Assembly: GCA_029260765.1 (NCBI GenBank)
Contig: JAJDCP010000050.1
Span: 1-64,000 of the forward strand
Length of the DNA stretch: 64,000 nt
Origin: Planctomycetota bacterium
GTDB taxonomy: Bacteria > Planctomycetota > J058 > JAJDCP01
Direction of reading: 5' to 3'
A program made the translations under genes and the position numbers. Numbering within the stretch: the stretch's first letter is position 1; every line of letters starts with the position of its first letter. The notes beneath the pieces were generated by a model. The model did no database searches and was not told the origin of the DNA. It saw only the letters and a list, made by a program, of their open reading frames with translations. Below are positions 7,461 to 15,692 of this stretch, piece by piece.

Positions 7461-9425
7461 TCAGCCTTGGAACATGCCTCGTCGGTACGCGACGATATGG
7501 CCTGCCACCGCCGAAGCGGCGACGGTCAACGGGGAGGCCAGGTAGAGCTTGCCAGGTCCTGAGCGGCCGGGGAAGTTGCGGTTGATGGCCGAGACCGTCA
7601 CCTGCTCGCGGTTCTCCGAAACCCCGGGTCCGCAGCCGATGCAAGCGCCACAGCCTGGATGGATGACCTGGGCTCCCGCGCGCTCGAAGATCGCCAGGTA
7701 GCCTTGCTCGCGCGCATAGCGCTCGACTCTCTCGCTGCCGAACTGCACGTACAGCCGCACGTTCTTCGCCACGCCCCGCCCGGCTTCGGTGGCCTCGCGC
7801 AGGACCTGGGCGTAGAAATCGAAGTCCCGCTCCTTGCCTGCTGTGCACGAGCCTGCGTAGGCGATGTCGATCGGAACCTTGCCGAGCTGTGCGATCTGTT
7901 TGCCGTAGGTCGGATCTCCAGGCTCGGCGACCCGAGCAGAGATGTCAGGCAACTCGATGCGATGGACCCCTCCCGTGTAGGTGGCGCCGGGATCAGGCCT
8001 GATGGCGCGTGCGCGCAGCTCCTGCCAGCGCTTCTCGTTCACCTGCGGCCGGCGTTCACGCAACCAGCTCCACGTGGTTTCGTCCGCCTCGCAAATGCCA
8101 GTCTTGGCCGAGCACTCTGTCGCCATGTTGGTCAGGGTGGCGCGTTCGTCCATACCGAGGGACTCGAGGCCCGGCCCGCCGAACTCGATCACCCGGTCGA
8201 GGGTGACATCGCGGGCCGCGTATTCTTCCAGGATGTAGAGGATGACATCTTTAGCAGTGACCCCCTCTTGCAGGTTGCCGTGCAACTCGAAACGAATGCT
8301 CTCGGGCACCTGCACAAAGCCGATCCCGGTCTTGACCAGGCCCGCGTATTCGGTCGCGCCCACGCCCCAGGCCAGAGCGTTGGAGCCGCCGCCCATGCAC
8401 GTGTGGCTGTCGGTTGCCTGGACGAGGTCGCCGGGATCGATGAAGTCTTCGCGCGCGACTTGATGGCAGATGCCCGGAGAGCGGCCATCTTTCGCGGAGT
8501 AGTCGCGGCAGCCGGTGTGCCGTTGGAACTCGACCTGGAGGTCACGCAGCGTCTGGATCTTGGCCTCGAAGGGGCGCATTTTGGCCACGGTTGTCGCATA
8601 CAGGAGGTGGTCTTCGAAGACGGCAAACTTCTCCGGGTTGACGATGGCGTAGTCGGAGCCGAAGGCTTCGGCGAGGAAGGTGTGGACCTGGGCCGTGGTG
8701 AACTCGTGGCTGTAACCGGCGTCGGCCCGCACCAGCACCGGGTCGCCGGGTTGCACCCAGCTTCCCTGCCCGGGCAGCAGGTGGTGAGCGATCGCCTTCT
8801 CGGCCATCGTCATCGGCCGTTCTCCGGTGCCGGTTGTAGGTAGCTCGATCTGTTCCTTTTCCAGGGCGAACAGAAAGGGAAACAGGCCGCCGTGTTCGAG
8901 CACCAGGCGTGAGATGGGGTCGAAGCGTGCGGTGAATTCGGCCAGCGGGATCGTTTCGCCGTTCTGCAAGCGTGCCAACTGGGCATGGTCGCCCATCAGC
9001 TGTCCGAGGTTCAGGTTGTTGCGCGCGTGGATCGGGGCGAAGCTCGCCGCGATCGCGATGCGAATGCCCGACCACTTCTCGCACTGTACGGCCGTCTCGC
9101 GGCTACTGCCCGTGCCCTTGCGGTAGCCCGAGACGATGACCTCGAAGTTGCCTTCGAGCAGGGCGCGGTCGCGGAAGACGCGCTCGCCGTTCTCGTCGAC
9201 CAGGCCCGCATAGGCGTGGACGGCGATATCTTCTGGGCGGTGGTTGAAGCAGGCCCAGGCAGGAGTCATGACATCGGTGTTGATGTCGTCGAGCAGCTCG
9301 TCGACGCTCAGGTCGCCCATCTTCAAGTCGAGGCCGTCGTAGAGCTGCGCTTTCAGCTTGGCGAGGTCTTTGGTAAGGAATAGAACGCGCTTACCTTCGC
9401 TGAGGGATAGGGTCGCGGGAAGCAT
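7461..9425 (-). CDS. Aconitase/isopropylmalate-isomerase family [4Fe-4S] hydro-lyase, swivel domain first
   Basis: The 654-residue protein has a LeuD-like swivel domain at the N-terminus (DINTDVMTP at 48-55; substrate loop GSSRE at 106-110) followed by the LeuC-like catalytic part (ATDSHTCMGG; cluster Cys527 in GSCT; Cys592 and Cys595 in PGCGAC; C-terminal NRNFPGRSGPG). All three Fe-S cysteines and the active-site Ser/Arg loop are present, so it should isomerise or hydrate a small carboxylic acid through a dehydration intermediate. The swivel-first order resembles AcnB without its HEAT domain. The substrate (citrate, isopropylmalate, homocitrate or other) cannot be read from sequence. A diverged paralogue with the same architecture lies at 40495-42462. 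AGGAGT precedes the ATG. Confidence 0.9.
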   Translation of the reverse strand: MLPATLSLSEGKRVLFLTKDLAKLKAQLYDGLDLKMGDLSVDELLDDINTDVMTPAWACFNHRPEDIAVHAYAGLVDENGERVFRDRALLEGNFEVIVSGYRKGTGSSRETAVQCEKWSGIRIAIAASFAPIHARNNLNLGQLMGDHAQLARLQNGETIPLAEFTARFDPISRLVLEHGGLFPFLFALEKEQIELPTTGTGERPMTMAEKAIAHHLLPGQGSWVQPGDPVLVRADAGYSHEFTTAQVHTFLAEAFGSDYAIVNPEKFAVFEDHLLYATTVAKMRPFEAKIQTLRDLQVEFQRHTGCRDYSAKDGRSPGICHQVAREDFIDPGDLVQATDSHTCMGGGSNALAWGVGATEYAGLVKTGIGFVQVPESIRFELHGNLQEGVTAKDVILYILEEYAARDVTLDRVIEFGGPGLESLGMDERATLTNMATECSAKTGICEADETTWSWLRERRPQVNEKRWQELRARAIRPDPGATYTGGVHRIELPDISARVAEPGDPTYGKQIAQLGKVPIDIAYAGSCTAGKERDFDFYAQVLREATEAGRGVAKNVRLYVQFGSERVERYAREQGYLAIFERAGAQVIHPGCGACIGCGPGVSENREQVTVSAINRNFPGRSGPGKLYLASPLTVAASAVAGHIVAYRRGMFQG

Positions 9426-9489
9426 GGGACTCCTGCCGGAAGGGGGAAGAGCCGATCATACATCCTTTCCGGGCGCGCTCCTAGAAGGC

Positions 9490-9993
9490 TCACTCACTGG
9501 GCGCGCGGATGACCAGGATGGGCCCGGGTTCGACAAGCTCGTAGTCGACCCCGGCCAACAGCAGGACCGCCCGGGCCAGCGCCAGCCCTTCGTACGCCCC
9601 GGCGGAGACGCGCACCTGACCGAGCTCCCGTTCAGGCAACTGTTCGACGATCTGCACGCCCGCTTCCGCCTCCAAGCGCGCGAGCAGGTCGCGTGCGGGC
9701 CCTTCGAAGCGTCCCTCGAGGAACCATCCCCGGGTTTCGACCGTGCGCGCCGAAGGAGGGGGCGGAGGTGCGTCGGGTTGGACCAACTCCGTGCCGATAT
9801 GGGCGATGACGTATTCGACCTCTTCGATCTCGATCAGCAGGCGCGAGGCCTCCGCAGCGTCGCCGGAAGCCAGAGCGGTCTTGCGGGCGTCCTGCATCGA
9901 CTGCAGCAGACTCTTGAGGTAGGCGATGTCGGCCTTATCGTCGGCGCACAAGCCTCCGAGAAGACAGAACAGAAGAATCGCGCGGATGGCCAT
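9490..9993 (-). CDS. Exported protein with secretin/TonB N-terminal (STN)-like domain
   Basis: The protein (167 aa from the ATG at 9993) begins with a signal peptide (MAIRAILLFCLLGGLC) and continues with a helical segment rich in Lys/Glu (about 20-70), a Pro-rich linker (APPPPPSA), and a C-terminal ~70-residue domain with the LARLEAEAGVQIV ... ALARAVLLLAGVDYELV pattern of STN domains found at the start of secretins and TonB receptors. The Cys at the signal end lacks a convincing lipobox, so soluble periplasmic export is more likely than lipidation. It lies 64 bp upstream of the aconitase-like gene. No secretin is in the window. Confidence 0.7.
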   Translation of the reverse strand: MAIRAILLFCLLGGLCADDKADIAYLKSLLQSMQDARKTALASGDAAEASRLLIEIEEVEYVIAHIGTELVQPDAPPPPPSARTVETRGWFLEGRFEGPARDLLARLEAEAGVQIVEQLPERELGQVRVSAGAYEGLALARAVLLLAGVDYELVEPGPILVIRAPSE

Positions 9994-10116
9994 GATGCTC
10001 TCCCTGGTTCCACTGCTGCGCTTTGCGCGCAAGCTCCAGCTTTGCTAAAAACAGCGCGTTCTGTCAACATCCGCTGGCTTTTGATAGATCGTCTCCCAGG
10101 ACACCGGAGGAAGCCC

Positions 10117-11022
10117 TTGAACCCGGCGGGCATCCTGACACTTCCGTACCGATGGTTCGGACCCGACCGAACCTTCTGGACTTGGATCATCTGCGCGCTC
10201 GTCGGCTATCTGACGTTCGACGGCATGCTTTTGTTTGTCCTCAACCCCACGCCGCTGGAAATCGACTTCTCCGAGTTGAGCAAAGAGCGGTTTGCCCTGC
10301 GCCGTTGGGTGCGGGTCTTCGGTGTGGAATTGGGCCCGGTGGAGCGGCCGACTTCCGAGGGCATTCTGGTCGACCGCAACGCGGTCTATGGCTTCGACCT
10401 CGATTCCTTCCAACCCGGACAAAGCACCCCCACAGACCTGGCCTTCGATGGCCTGGTCGACCTGATTGTGCGTTTGAACGACCAGCAACGCAATGAACGG
10501 CGGCCGCGCGAATTCGCGTTGCTGCTGCTGCAGCCTGCGCGGGTGCGCCCTGAGGATCAGCGCGGCCCCGGCATCCTCCACATCCACCTGCAGATGGCGC
10601 GCGACATGCTGCCGGTCTTCGCAAGCACAGAGAACCGCGGGCGCGGCTTCTATGAGGGCATGCTTGAGGATCTCGACCCCGATCTGAAGCAGGCCTACGA
10701 CGGACTCGACCTCGAATTCGCCTCCCAGGCTCTGCGTTGCGGCGTGCGGCCGTCCGCGACCGAGGCGGGTGTGTTTGGCGGCGCGCTGTTCGTTTCTCTG
10801 CTCTTGCTGGTCGGCTTTCTAAAGGAGGGGGTCGAAGACGAGGCCGAGCAGGAGGAGACTGCCGAGCCGTTGCCCGAACAATTGCTCACGCCAGCACTTG
10901 AGGGCCCTGCGACCAGGACCATCGCGCTCAAACAGGGCAGAAAGCGGACCCGCCAGCCGCGAGTGGTCCAGTGGAAGGATCGTACGCGCCGAGCCAGCCG
11001 CCCCGGGTTTCGCCCCAAGTGA
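10117..11022 (+). CDS. Hypothetical bitopic membrane protein, 301 aa
   Basis: A TTG start at 10117 is chosen because GGAGG lies six bases upstream; the open frame extends much further upstream but there overlaps the divergent gene. The protein has one membrane segment near the N-terminus (WTWIICALVGYLTFDGMLLFVL), a ~180-residue soluble domain (contains FALLLLQPARVRPEDQRG and ILHIHLQMARDMLPVF), a second membrane segment (VFGGALFVSLLLLVGFL) and a basic C-terminal tail. The soluble part should be periplasmic with both ends in the cytoplasm. I do not recognise the family. It ends at the promoter of the next operon. Confidence 0.75.
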   Translation: MNPAGILTLPYRWFGPDRTFWTWIICALVGYLTFDGMLLFVLNPTPLEIDFSELSKERFALRRWVRVFGVELGPVERPTSEGILVDRNAVYGFDLDSFQPGQSTPTDLAFDGLVDLIVRLNDQQRNERRPREFALLLLQPARVRPEDQRGPGILHIHLQMARDMLPVFASTENRGRGFYEGMLEDLDPDLKQAYDGLDLEFASQALRCGVRPSATEAGVFGGALFVSLLLLVGFLKEGVEDEAEQEETAEPLPEQLLTPALEGPATRTIALKQGRKRTRQPRVVQWKDRTRRASRPGFRPK

Positions 11023-11052
11023 TTGACAGCGACACCGGGCGGGCCCTATTCT
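11023..11052 (+). promoter_or_regulatory. Sigma70-type promoter for the 11.1-15.7 kb operon
   Basis: TTGACA at 11023-11028 and TATTCT at 11047-11052 are separated by 18 bp, and transcription would start near 11059, about 32 bases before the GTG at 11091. The -35 is a perfect consensus match. Confidence 0.6.
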
Positions 11053-11090
11053 TAGGGGCTCGCAATTGAGGATCCCGCGGGAGTACCACC

Positions 11091-13277
11091 GTGCAGTTTC
11101 TGGAATACAAGCTGGTCGAGGGCTGGGCCAACGACCGGTATATCGAATTTCTGCGCGAGTACCTGCGATTCCTGAAGAGCAGCCCCAGTAAGCGCAAATA
11201 CCAGAAGTGGTTCCGCGTCAAGAAGCTGTTCAACCGTGAAGCCATCGACTTCTTCAACATGCTGGTTGGGGTGAAGGTCGGGCGGCGCATCGTCTTCGAC
11301 GAGATCGGTCAAGAGCTTCTCGAAGAGATCGACAAGGTCAAGTCAGACGCCGAGCTCGACTACGGTCCGACCATGACCGATGATGGGCGCCGTATTCTCG
11401 CCATCGATGCAGAGACCGTCGCCCGTGCTCGCGAGGCCGGCGAGAGCGACTTCAATACCGTGCTCATCGACCGTTTCGTCGAGCTGAACGGATATCTGGT
11501 CAAGTTCGTGTTGACTGCTCTCGACGAAGGCTTTCTGGCCGAGAACGAGATCATGAAGCGCATCCAGTCCGGCATCTTTCATGGAGAGCGCCCGAACCTC
11601 ACGCAGTTGAACAACTGGATTCGTTGGATGCTGATCCTCGGCGTGATGTCCAAGGTGGGGTTCCGCCTCAAGCTCTCGACGCAGGGAAAAGAGTCGGCGG
11701 AGTACATCAAAGGTGTCCCCGACGACGAGCTGTTGGACAGCGAAGACGCTGACGCAGTCGATGACGAGGACGAGGAGGACGACGACGAGCCCGTCGAGAA
11801 AGTCATCGAGTTCAAGCAGCCCGCGAAGGCGCGCACGCGCAGAATGGCGGCCGCTGCCGAGGAAGTCGACGACGATGACGATGAGTTCGATGAGTTCGAC
11901 GACGAGCTCGATGGAGAGGGGCTCGACCTGCCTCCTGAGCCGGGGGCCATCGATCGGCGCGGCCTCGACCCTCGCGAAGAGGCCCTGTTGGCGACTCTCG
12001 ACGGGGGGCCTGCCGCGGTCACAGGTCTGAGATTGACCCTGAGCCGCCCTCTGCGGGACCTCGACAACTTGCTCGAGGATGTCGAATCAGCCATCGAGGA
12101 GCTCGAAGCAGCGGACGAGGACGACGAGCTCCCCGAAGCGCCTCGGCCCAAACGCGGCAAGAAGAAGAAGAGCAAGAAGGCCTCGAAACAGAAAAAAGCC
12201 GTTGCAGCCACAGCCGCGGCTCCACGCCGCGATGCCGTCGCTATCGGTGCCGGAGACGTCGCCGCTGCGGTCGCTGAGGCTCCCGCGGAAGTCTTGCCCG
12301 AGCCCGATGAGCTGCCGATCGATGTCGAAGATGAAGTCGAGGATGAGGTCGAGGAAGAAATCGCGGTCGAAACAGCGCCCGAGTTCCCCAACGTCTTCGG
12401 GAAGCTGCGCGCTATCTTGCGGGCGGGTCAGCGGCCGGCTATCGAGGCGGCGTTGGCCTTCCGCGCCGGTGGAGAGGCCGGTGAAGGCGTAGAAGCGTAT
12501 GTCGAGGCCCCAGCTGCCGGCTTGTTGAAGAACAAGGCTGGCATCATGCGCTGGTGGCGCGACTACCCCGGGCGGGTATGGGTGACAGCTGAGTTGATGG
12601 GACTCAGTGGCCAGGATGAGGACAAATACACGCTGTTCTTTTGCCTGTTGACGGCCAGCGCCGTGCTCGAGCGTGAAGCAAGCACGAAGCAGAAACTCGC
12701 GTTTTTCAAGCTGCTGTACGACTCCGGCACATTGGCCGACTTCTATTCGGGAGCCAAGAGCCTCGATGAGGTTCTTCAGGTTCTCAGTCAGGACAAGCCC
12801 GACGCGCCGATCTCGGATCTCTTCAATGTCCTGCTGGTCATGCCCGCGTTCAAACGCATCACTGACAACGGCATCTACGATCTGCAACACTCCCGCAATG
12901 CACGTGAGCTTGTCGCCCGGCTGGAAGATGCCCTTGTCGGCAAACGCCTCGGGCCAGGTCTGATCTGGCTGGCTCGCGAGGGACACCGGTTGGGTCTGTG
13001 GAATCCTCCGGAGATCGAAACCCTGTCGGCAGTGCCCGATCCGGTAGCGATCGAGACGGCGTACAGGTTGGGTTTTGTTCCCACCCACTACGTCAAGACG
13101 ACAGAGGGCCGTTTGCGCCTGGCCGAGATGCTGAGCCGCTATTTCCGTGAGGCTGAGGACGGTGAAGCGCCGCTCTCCTATTTCGCCAACCATCAGGGCT
13201 GCCAGTTCAATTGCCCATGGACGACCCAATGCCCCTACACCTGTCGCGAGAAGGATCGCCGTCGGCGTTTTGCCTGA
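11091..13277 (+). CDS. Large acidic/basic linker protein of unknown function with C-terminal four-Cys motif
   Basis: I do not recognise this 728-residue protein. A GTG start with GGGAG eight bases upstream is clear. The first ~200 residues are helical and conserved-looking (FNREAIDFFNMLVGVKVG, FVELNGYLVKFVLTALDEGF). From about 210 to 440 it is low-complexity: long Asp/Glu runs, a Lys-rich stretch (KRGKKKKSKKASKQKK) and more acidic runs. From about 445 it is folded again (WWRDYPGRVWVTAEL, FNVLLVMPAFKRI). It ends with a compact cysteine motif, GCQFNCPWTTQCPYTC, that could bind zinc or an Fe-S cluster. No signal peptide. It is the first gene of an operon with a HEAT lipoprotein, a membrane flippase-like protein and a PP2C phosphatase. 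Confidence 0.85.
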   Translation: MQFLEYKLVEGWANDRYIEFLREYLRFLKSSPSKRKYQKWFRVKKLFNREAIDFFNMLVGVKVGRRIVFDEIGQELLEEIDKVKSDAELDYGPTMTDDGRRILAIDAETVARAREAGESDFNTVLIDRFVELNGYLVKFVLTALDEGFLAENEIMKRIQSGIFHGERPNLTQLNNWIRWMLILGVMSKVGFRLKLSTQGKESAEYIKGVPDDELLDSEDADAVDDEDEEDDDEPVEKVIEFKQPAKARTRRMAAAAEEVDDDDDEFDEFDDELDGEGLDLPPEPGAIDRRGLDPREEALLATLDGGPAAVTGLRLTLSRPLRDLDNLLEDVESAIEELEAADEDDELPEAPRPKRGKKKKSKKASKQKKAVAATAAAPRRDAVAIGAGDVAAAVAEAPAEVLPEPDELPIDVEDEVEDEVEEEIAVETAPEFPNVFGKLRAILRAGQRPAIEAALAFRAGGEAGEGVEAYVEAPAAGLLKNKAGIMRWWRDYPGRVWVTAELMGLSGQDEDKYTLFFCLLTASAVLEREASTKQKLAFFKLLYDSGTLADFYSGAKSLDEVLQVLSQDKPDAPISDLFNVLLVMPAFKRITDNGIYDLQHSRNARELVARLEDALVGKRLGPGLIWLAREGHRLGLWNPPEIETLSAVPDPVAIETAYRLGFVPTHYVKTTEGRLRLAEMLSRYFREAEDGEAPLSYFANHQGCQFNCPWTTQCPYTCREKDRRRRFA

Positions 13278-13858
13278 CCCTTCTGCTGACCTCTCTGGCG
13301 CTGCTCGCTGGCTGTGCCAGCACGGCGAGCCTGATCGAGGACACGCAGGATCCCTTTGCTGGGGGCCGGCGTGAGGCCGTGGCTGAGCTGGGCTTGCGCG
13401 AGGGCACGCTAGACAGTGCCGAGCGTCAGGCGGCGATCGCGGCCATCGAGCGTGCCCTGACAGACGAAGATCCGGCGGTCAGAGCCACGGCGGTCGAAGC
13501 GCTGGGAAACTTCTCGGAGTTTGCCGCAACCGACGCTCTCTTGGCGACCTTCCGCGACCCTCATCCGAGGGTGCGTGCAGCGGCAGCGCGCACCGCGGGC
13601 AGGTTGAAATTGGTCGAAGCGCTATCCGAGCTTCTGCAGCTCGCGGGTCTTGACAGAGAAGAAGACGTGCGGCGTGAGGCCGTCAATGCGGTGGCGAAGC
13701 TTGGCGAGAAGGCAGCGGTGCCCACTTTGATCGATCTGCTCGAGAGAGAAGAGAGCCGCGTCAAGTACGTGATCAACGACGCCTTGCGTCGTCTCACTGG
13801 CAAAATCTTCCCTCCGACAGTTCGGGATTGGCGGCGTTGGTATGACAGCCAGGGATGA
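13217..13858 (+). CDS. HEAT-repeat lipoprotein
   Basis: A signal peptide with lipobox (LTLLLTSLALLAGC) marks a lipoprotein. The mature part has about four HEAT-type helical repeats (DPAVRATAVEALGNF, HPRVRAAAARTAGRL, EDVRREAVNAVAKLG, SRVKYVINDALRRL), a protein-interaction scaffold. The start is uncertain: ATG 13217 or ATG 13229, both inside the end of the upstream gene in another frame and neither with a strong ribosome site, so translation is probably coupled. Its 3' end overlaps the next gene by 17 bp. Confidence 0.85.
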   Translation: MDDPMPLHLSREGSPSAFCLTLLLTSLALLAGCASTASLIEDTQDPFAGGRREAVAELGLREGTLDSAERQAAIAAIERALTDEDPAVRATAVEALGNFSEFAATDALLATFRDPHPRVRAAAARTAGRLKLVEALSELLQLAGLDREEDVRREAVNAVAKLGEKAAVPTLIDLLEREESRVKYVINDALRRLTGKIFPPTVRDWRRWYDSQG

Positions 13859-14930
13859 AGACAGTCCGGCTGAAGCTGATGATCCGCGCCAGGCTTTCGA
13901 AGAGAGTCAGGCGCAGGTCGCCGGTGCACGCTGGAAGAAGCGTCTGAAGGCAGCCGTAAAGATCGGCCTGGCGATCGTCCTGATGGGCTATCTGTTCAAG
14001 AGCGGTCTGGTCGACATGACGCGTGTCGAGACGGCCAAGGAGTCGCCCGGGCTCCTGGCTCTGGGTTGTCTGTTGTTCACCATCCCGACGTTCATCAACT
14101 CCTGGCGTTGGCAGCTGCTCTTGCGCGCCGCCGGGTTTGGGGTTTCGTGGTGGCGGGTCTTTCAGCTCAACCACCTCGGAAACTTCTTCAACAACTTCAG
14201 TCTGGGATCGGTGGGGGGCGACCTGGTCAAGGCCTGGTATGTGGTCAAGAGCTGCCCCGGAGCGCGGGCCAGGGCCGGATTGACGGTGTTCGTCGACCGC
14301 TTTATCGGCTTGATGGCGATGATCTTTCTTGCTTGCCTGGCGGGCATCCCGCTGATCTCGCGGATTGCAGAGCCGGAGGTCGCCGTCCTGCTCGGCAGCG
14401 TCTGGGCCTTGTTCCTGTCGATGGTCGTGGGCGCCTGGGTGGTGAGTAGTCGCTGGTTGCGTGGATTTGGCCTGGTGCGTAGCCTGTTGGAACGTCTGCC
14501 AGGCCCCTTCCGGACGCTGGAACAGGCCCTGGTCGTCTATCGAGAGCATCCGGGCAAGCTGGCCATCAGCTTTGGCTTGAGCCTGTTGACCCACACAATG
14601 ATGATCCTCGGGGTGTTGTGTCTGGCCTGGAGCCTGAGCGTTCCCGAGCCGATTGCCCATTACATCTACTTGATCCCCATCGGTCTGTTCCTGAATGCGC
14701 TTCCCATCTCCTTCGGTAGCTGGGGGACAGGTGAGATCGCCTGGGAGGGGTTGTTCCGCTTCGGGCAGGTCGATCTCGGAGCGATCACGGGAGCGGAGTT
14801 GTGTTTTCTCCTCCACATCCTGATGCTCTTCTGGAGTCTGAGTGGAGGTCTGATATATCTGACGTACCGGCATCGCCAGATCGATGCCGCAGAACCCATC
14901 GCTGTCTCGGACCAGCGCAAGGAGGTTTGA
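13842..14930 (+). CDS. Lysylphosphatidylglycerol-synthase-TM/flippase-like membrane protein
   Basis: This 362-residue protein has a short charged N-terminal tail and about eight hydrophobic segments in the pattern of the LPG_synthase_TM (UPF0104/AglD-like) family. The family-type block is LNHLGNFFNNFSLGSVGGDLVKAWYV followed by VDRFIGLMAMIFLA, and a later PISFGSWGTGEIAW. Members move or modify lipid-linked substrates in the inner membrane; the MprF N-terminal half is the flippase example. The catalytic transferase domain of MprF is absent. It overlaps the lipoprotein gene and its last codons carry the AAGGAGG used by the PP2C gene. Confidence 0.85.
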   Translation: MTARDEDSPAEADDPRQAFEESQAQVAGARWKKRLKAAVKIGLAIVLMGYLFKSGLVDMTRVETAKESPGLLALGCLLFTIPTFINSWRWQLLLRAAGFGVSWWRVFQLNHLGNFFNNFSLGSVGGDLVKAWYVVKSCPGARARAGLTVFVDRFIGLMAMIFLACLAGIPLISRIAEPEVAVLLGSVWALFLSMVVGAWVVSSRWLRGFGLVRSLLERLPGPFRTLEQALVVYREHPGKLAISFGLSLLTHTMMILGVLCLAWSLSVPEPIAHYIYLIPIGLFLNALPISFGSWGTGEIAWEGLFRFGQVDLGAITGAELCFLLHILMLFWSLSGGLIYLTYRHRQIDAAEPIAVSDQRKEV

Positions 14931-14931
14931 G

Positions 14932-15678
14932 ATTCACGCCAAGTTCATTGCGCGCACCGATGTCGGCAAGCGGCGCAACCATAATGAAGACAACCATCAT
15001 GTCGACAAGGACGGCCGTTTCTGCGTTGTCGCCGACGGAATGGGAGGCCACGCCGCCGGCGAGGTGGCGAGCCGGCTCGCCGTTGAGTTGGTCAGCCGTT
15101 TCGCTGAAAAGCAGCTGGAGGGGCCCGCGCTGAGCGGGGAGCAGCTGACTGCCGCCATCAAAGAATGGGTGCAGAGCGTCAATAGCAAGATCCACTCGCA
15201 CAACGGCAAGGAGAGCAGCGCCAAGAAACGGATGGGGACTACAGTGGTGTTCCTCGGCTTGTTCGGCGATCTTGCCGCCGTCGGTCATGTCGGTGATAGC
15301 CGAGCGTACCTGCTTCGTGAAGGCAAGCTCGAGATGCTGACGGCTGATCACAGCATCTACTCCGACCAGATCGAGAAGTCCCGCCTGCCCGCGAAAGACC
15401 GCAACCGGACCCGCAAGCGCAAGTACATCACCAAGGCGATGGGCACCCGCCCGACCGTCGAGGCCGATGTGCGTCTGATCGACCTGGCGGTAGGTGATGT
15501 CTTCCTGCTCTGCAGCGACGGGCTGACCGACATGGTTGCCGACGTCGAGTTGCAGCAGAAGCTGAACAAGGGGCTGGCCGACCTGAACAAGGTTGTCGAC
15601 GGCCTGGTGAACACTGCGAACCGTCGCGGCGGGCACGACAACATCACGGTGATCGCGGCAGAGATCCTGGCGGACTGA
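14932..15678 (+). CDS. PP2C-type Ser/Thr protein phosphatase
   Basis: The PPM/PP2C metal motifs are all present: RNHNEDN near the N-terminus, VVADGMGGHAAGE, GHVGDSRAYLL, LLCSDGLTDMV and GGHDNITVI. This is a soluble cytoplasmic phosphatase expected to reverse the action of Hanks kinases such as those at 1-768 and 3445-4752. The start is unusual: a perfect AAGGAGG (14919-14925) is six bases upstream of an in-frame ATT at 14932, and the only in-frame ATG (14884) lies 47 bases inside the upstream gene with no ribosome site. From the ATT the protein begins (M)HAKFIARTDVG, typical of PP2C N-termini. It ends the operon, convergent with murA. Confidence 0.93.
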   Translation: MHAKFIARTDVGKRRNHNEDNHHVDKDGRFCVVADGMGGHAAGEVASRLAVELVSRFAEKQLEGPALSGEQLTAAIKEWVQSVNSKIHSHNGKESSAKKRMGTTVVFLGLFGDLAAVGHVGDSRAYLLREGKLEMLTADHSIYSDQIEKSRLPAKDRNRTRKRKYITKAMGTRPTVEADVRLIDLAVGDVFLLCSDGLTDMVADVELQQKLNKGLADLNKVVDGLVNTANRRGGHDNITVIAAEILAD

Positions 15679-15692
15679 AGGCCGCGGAGGCA

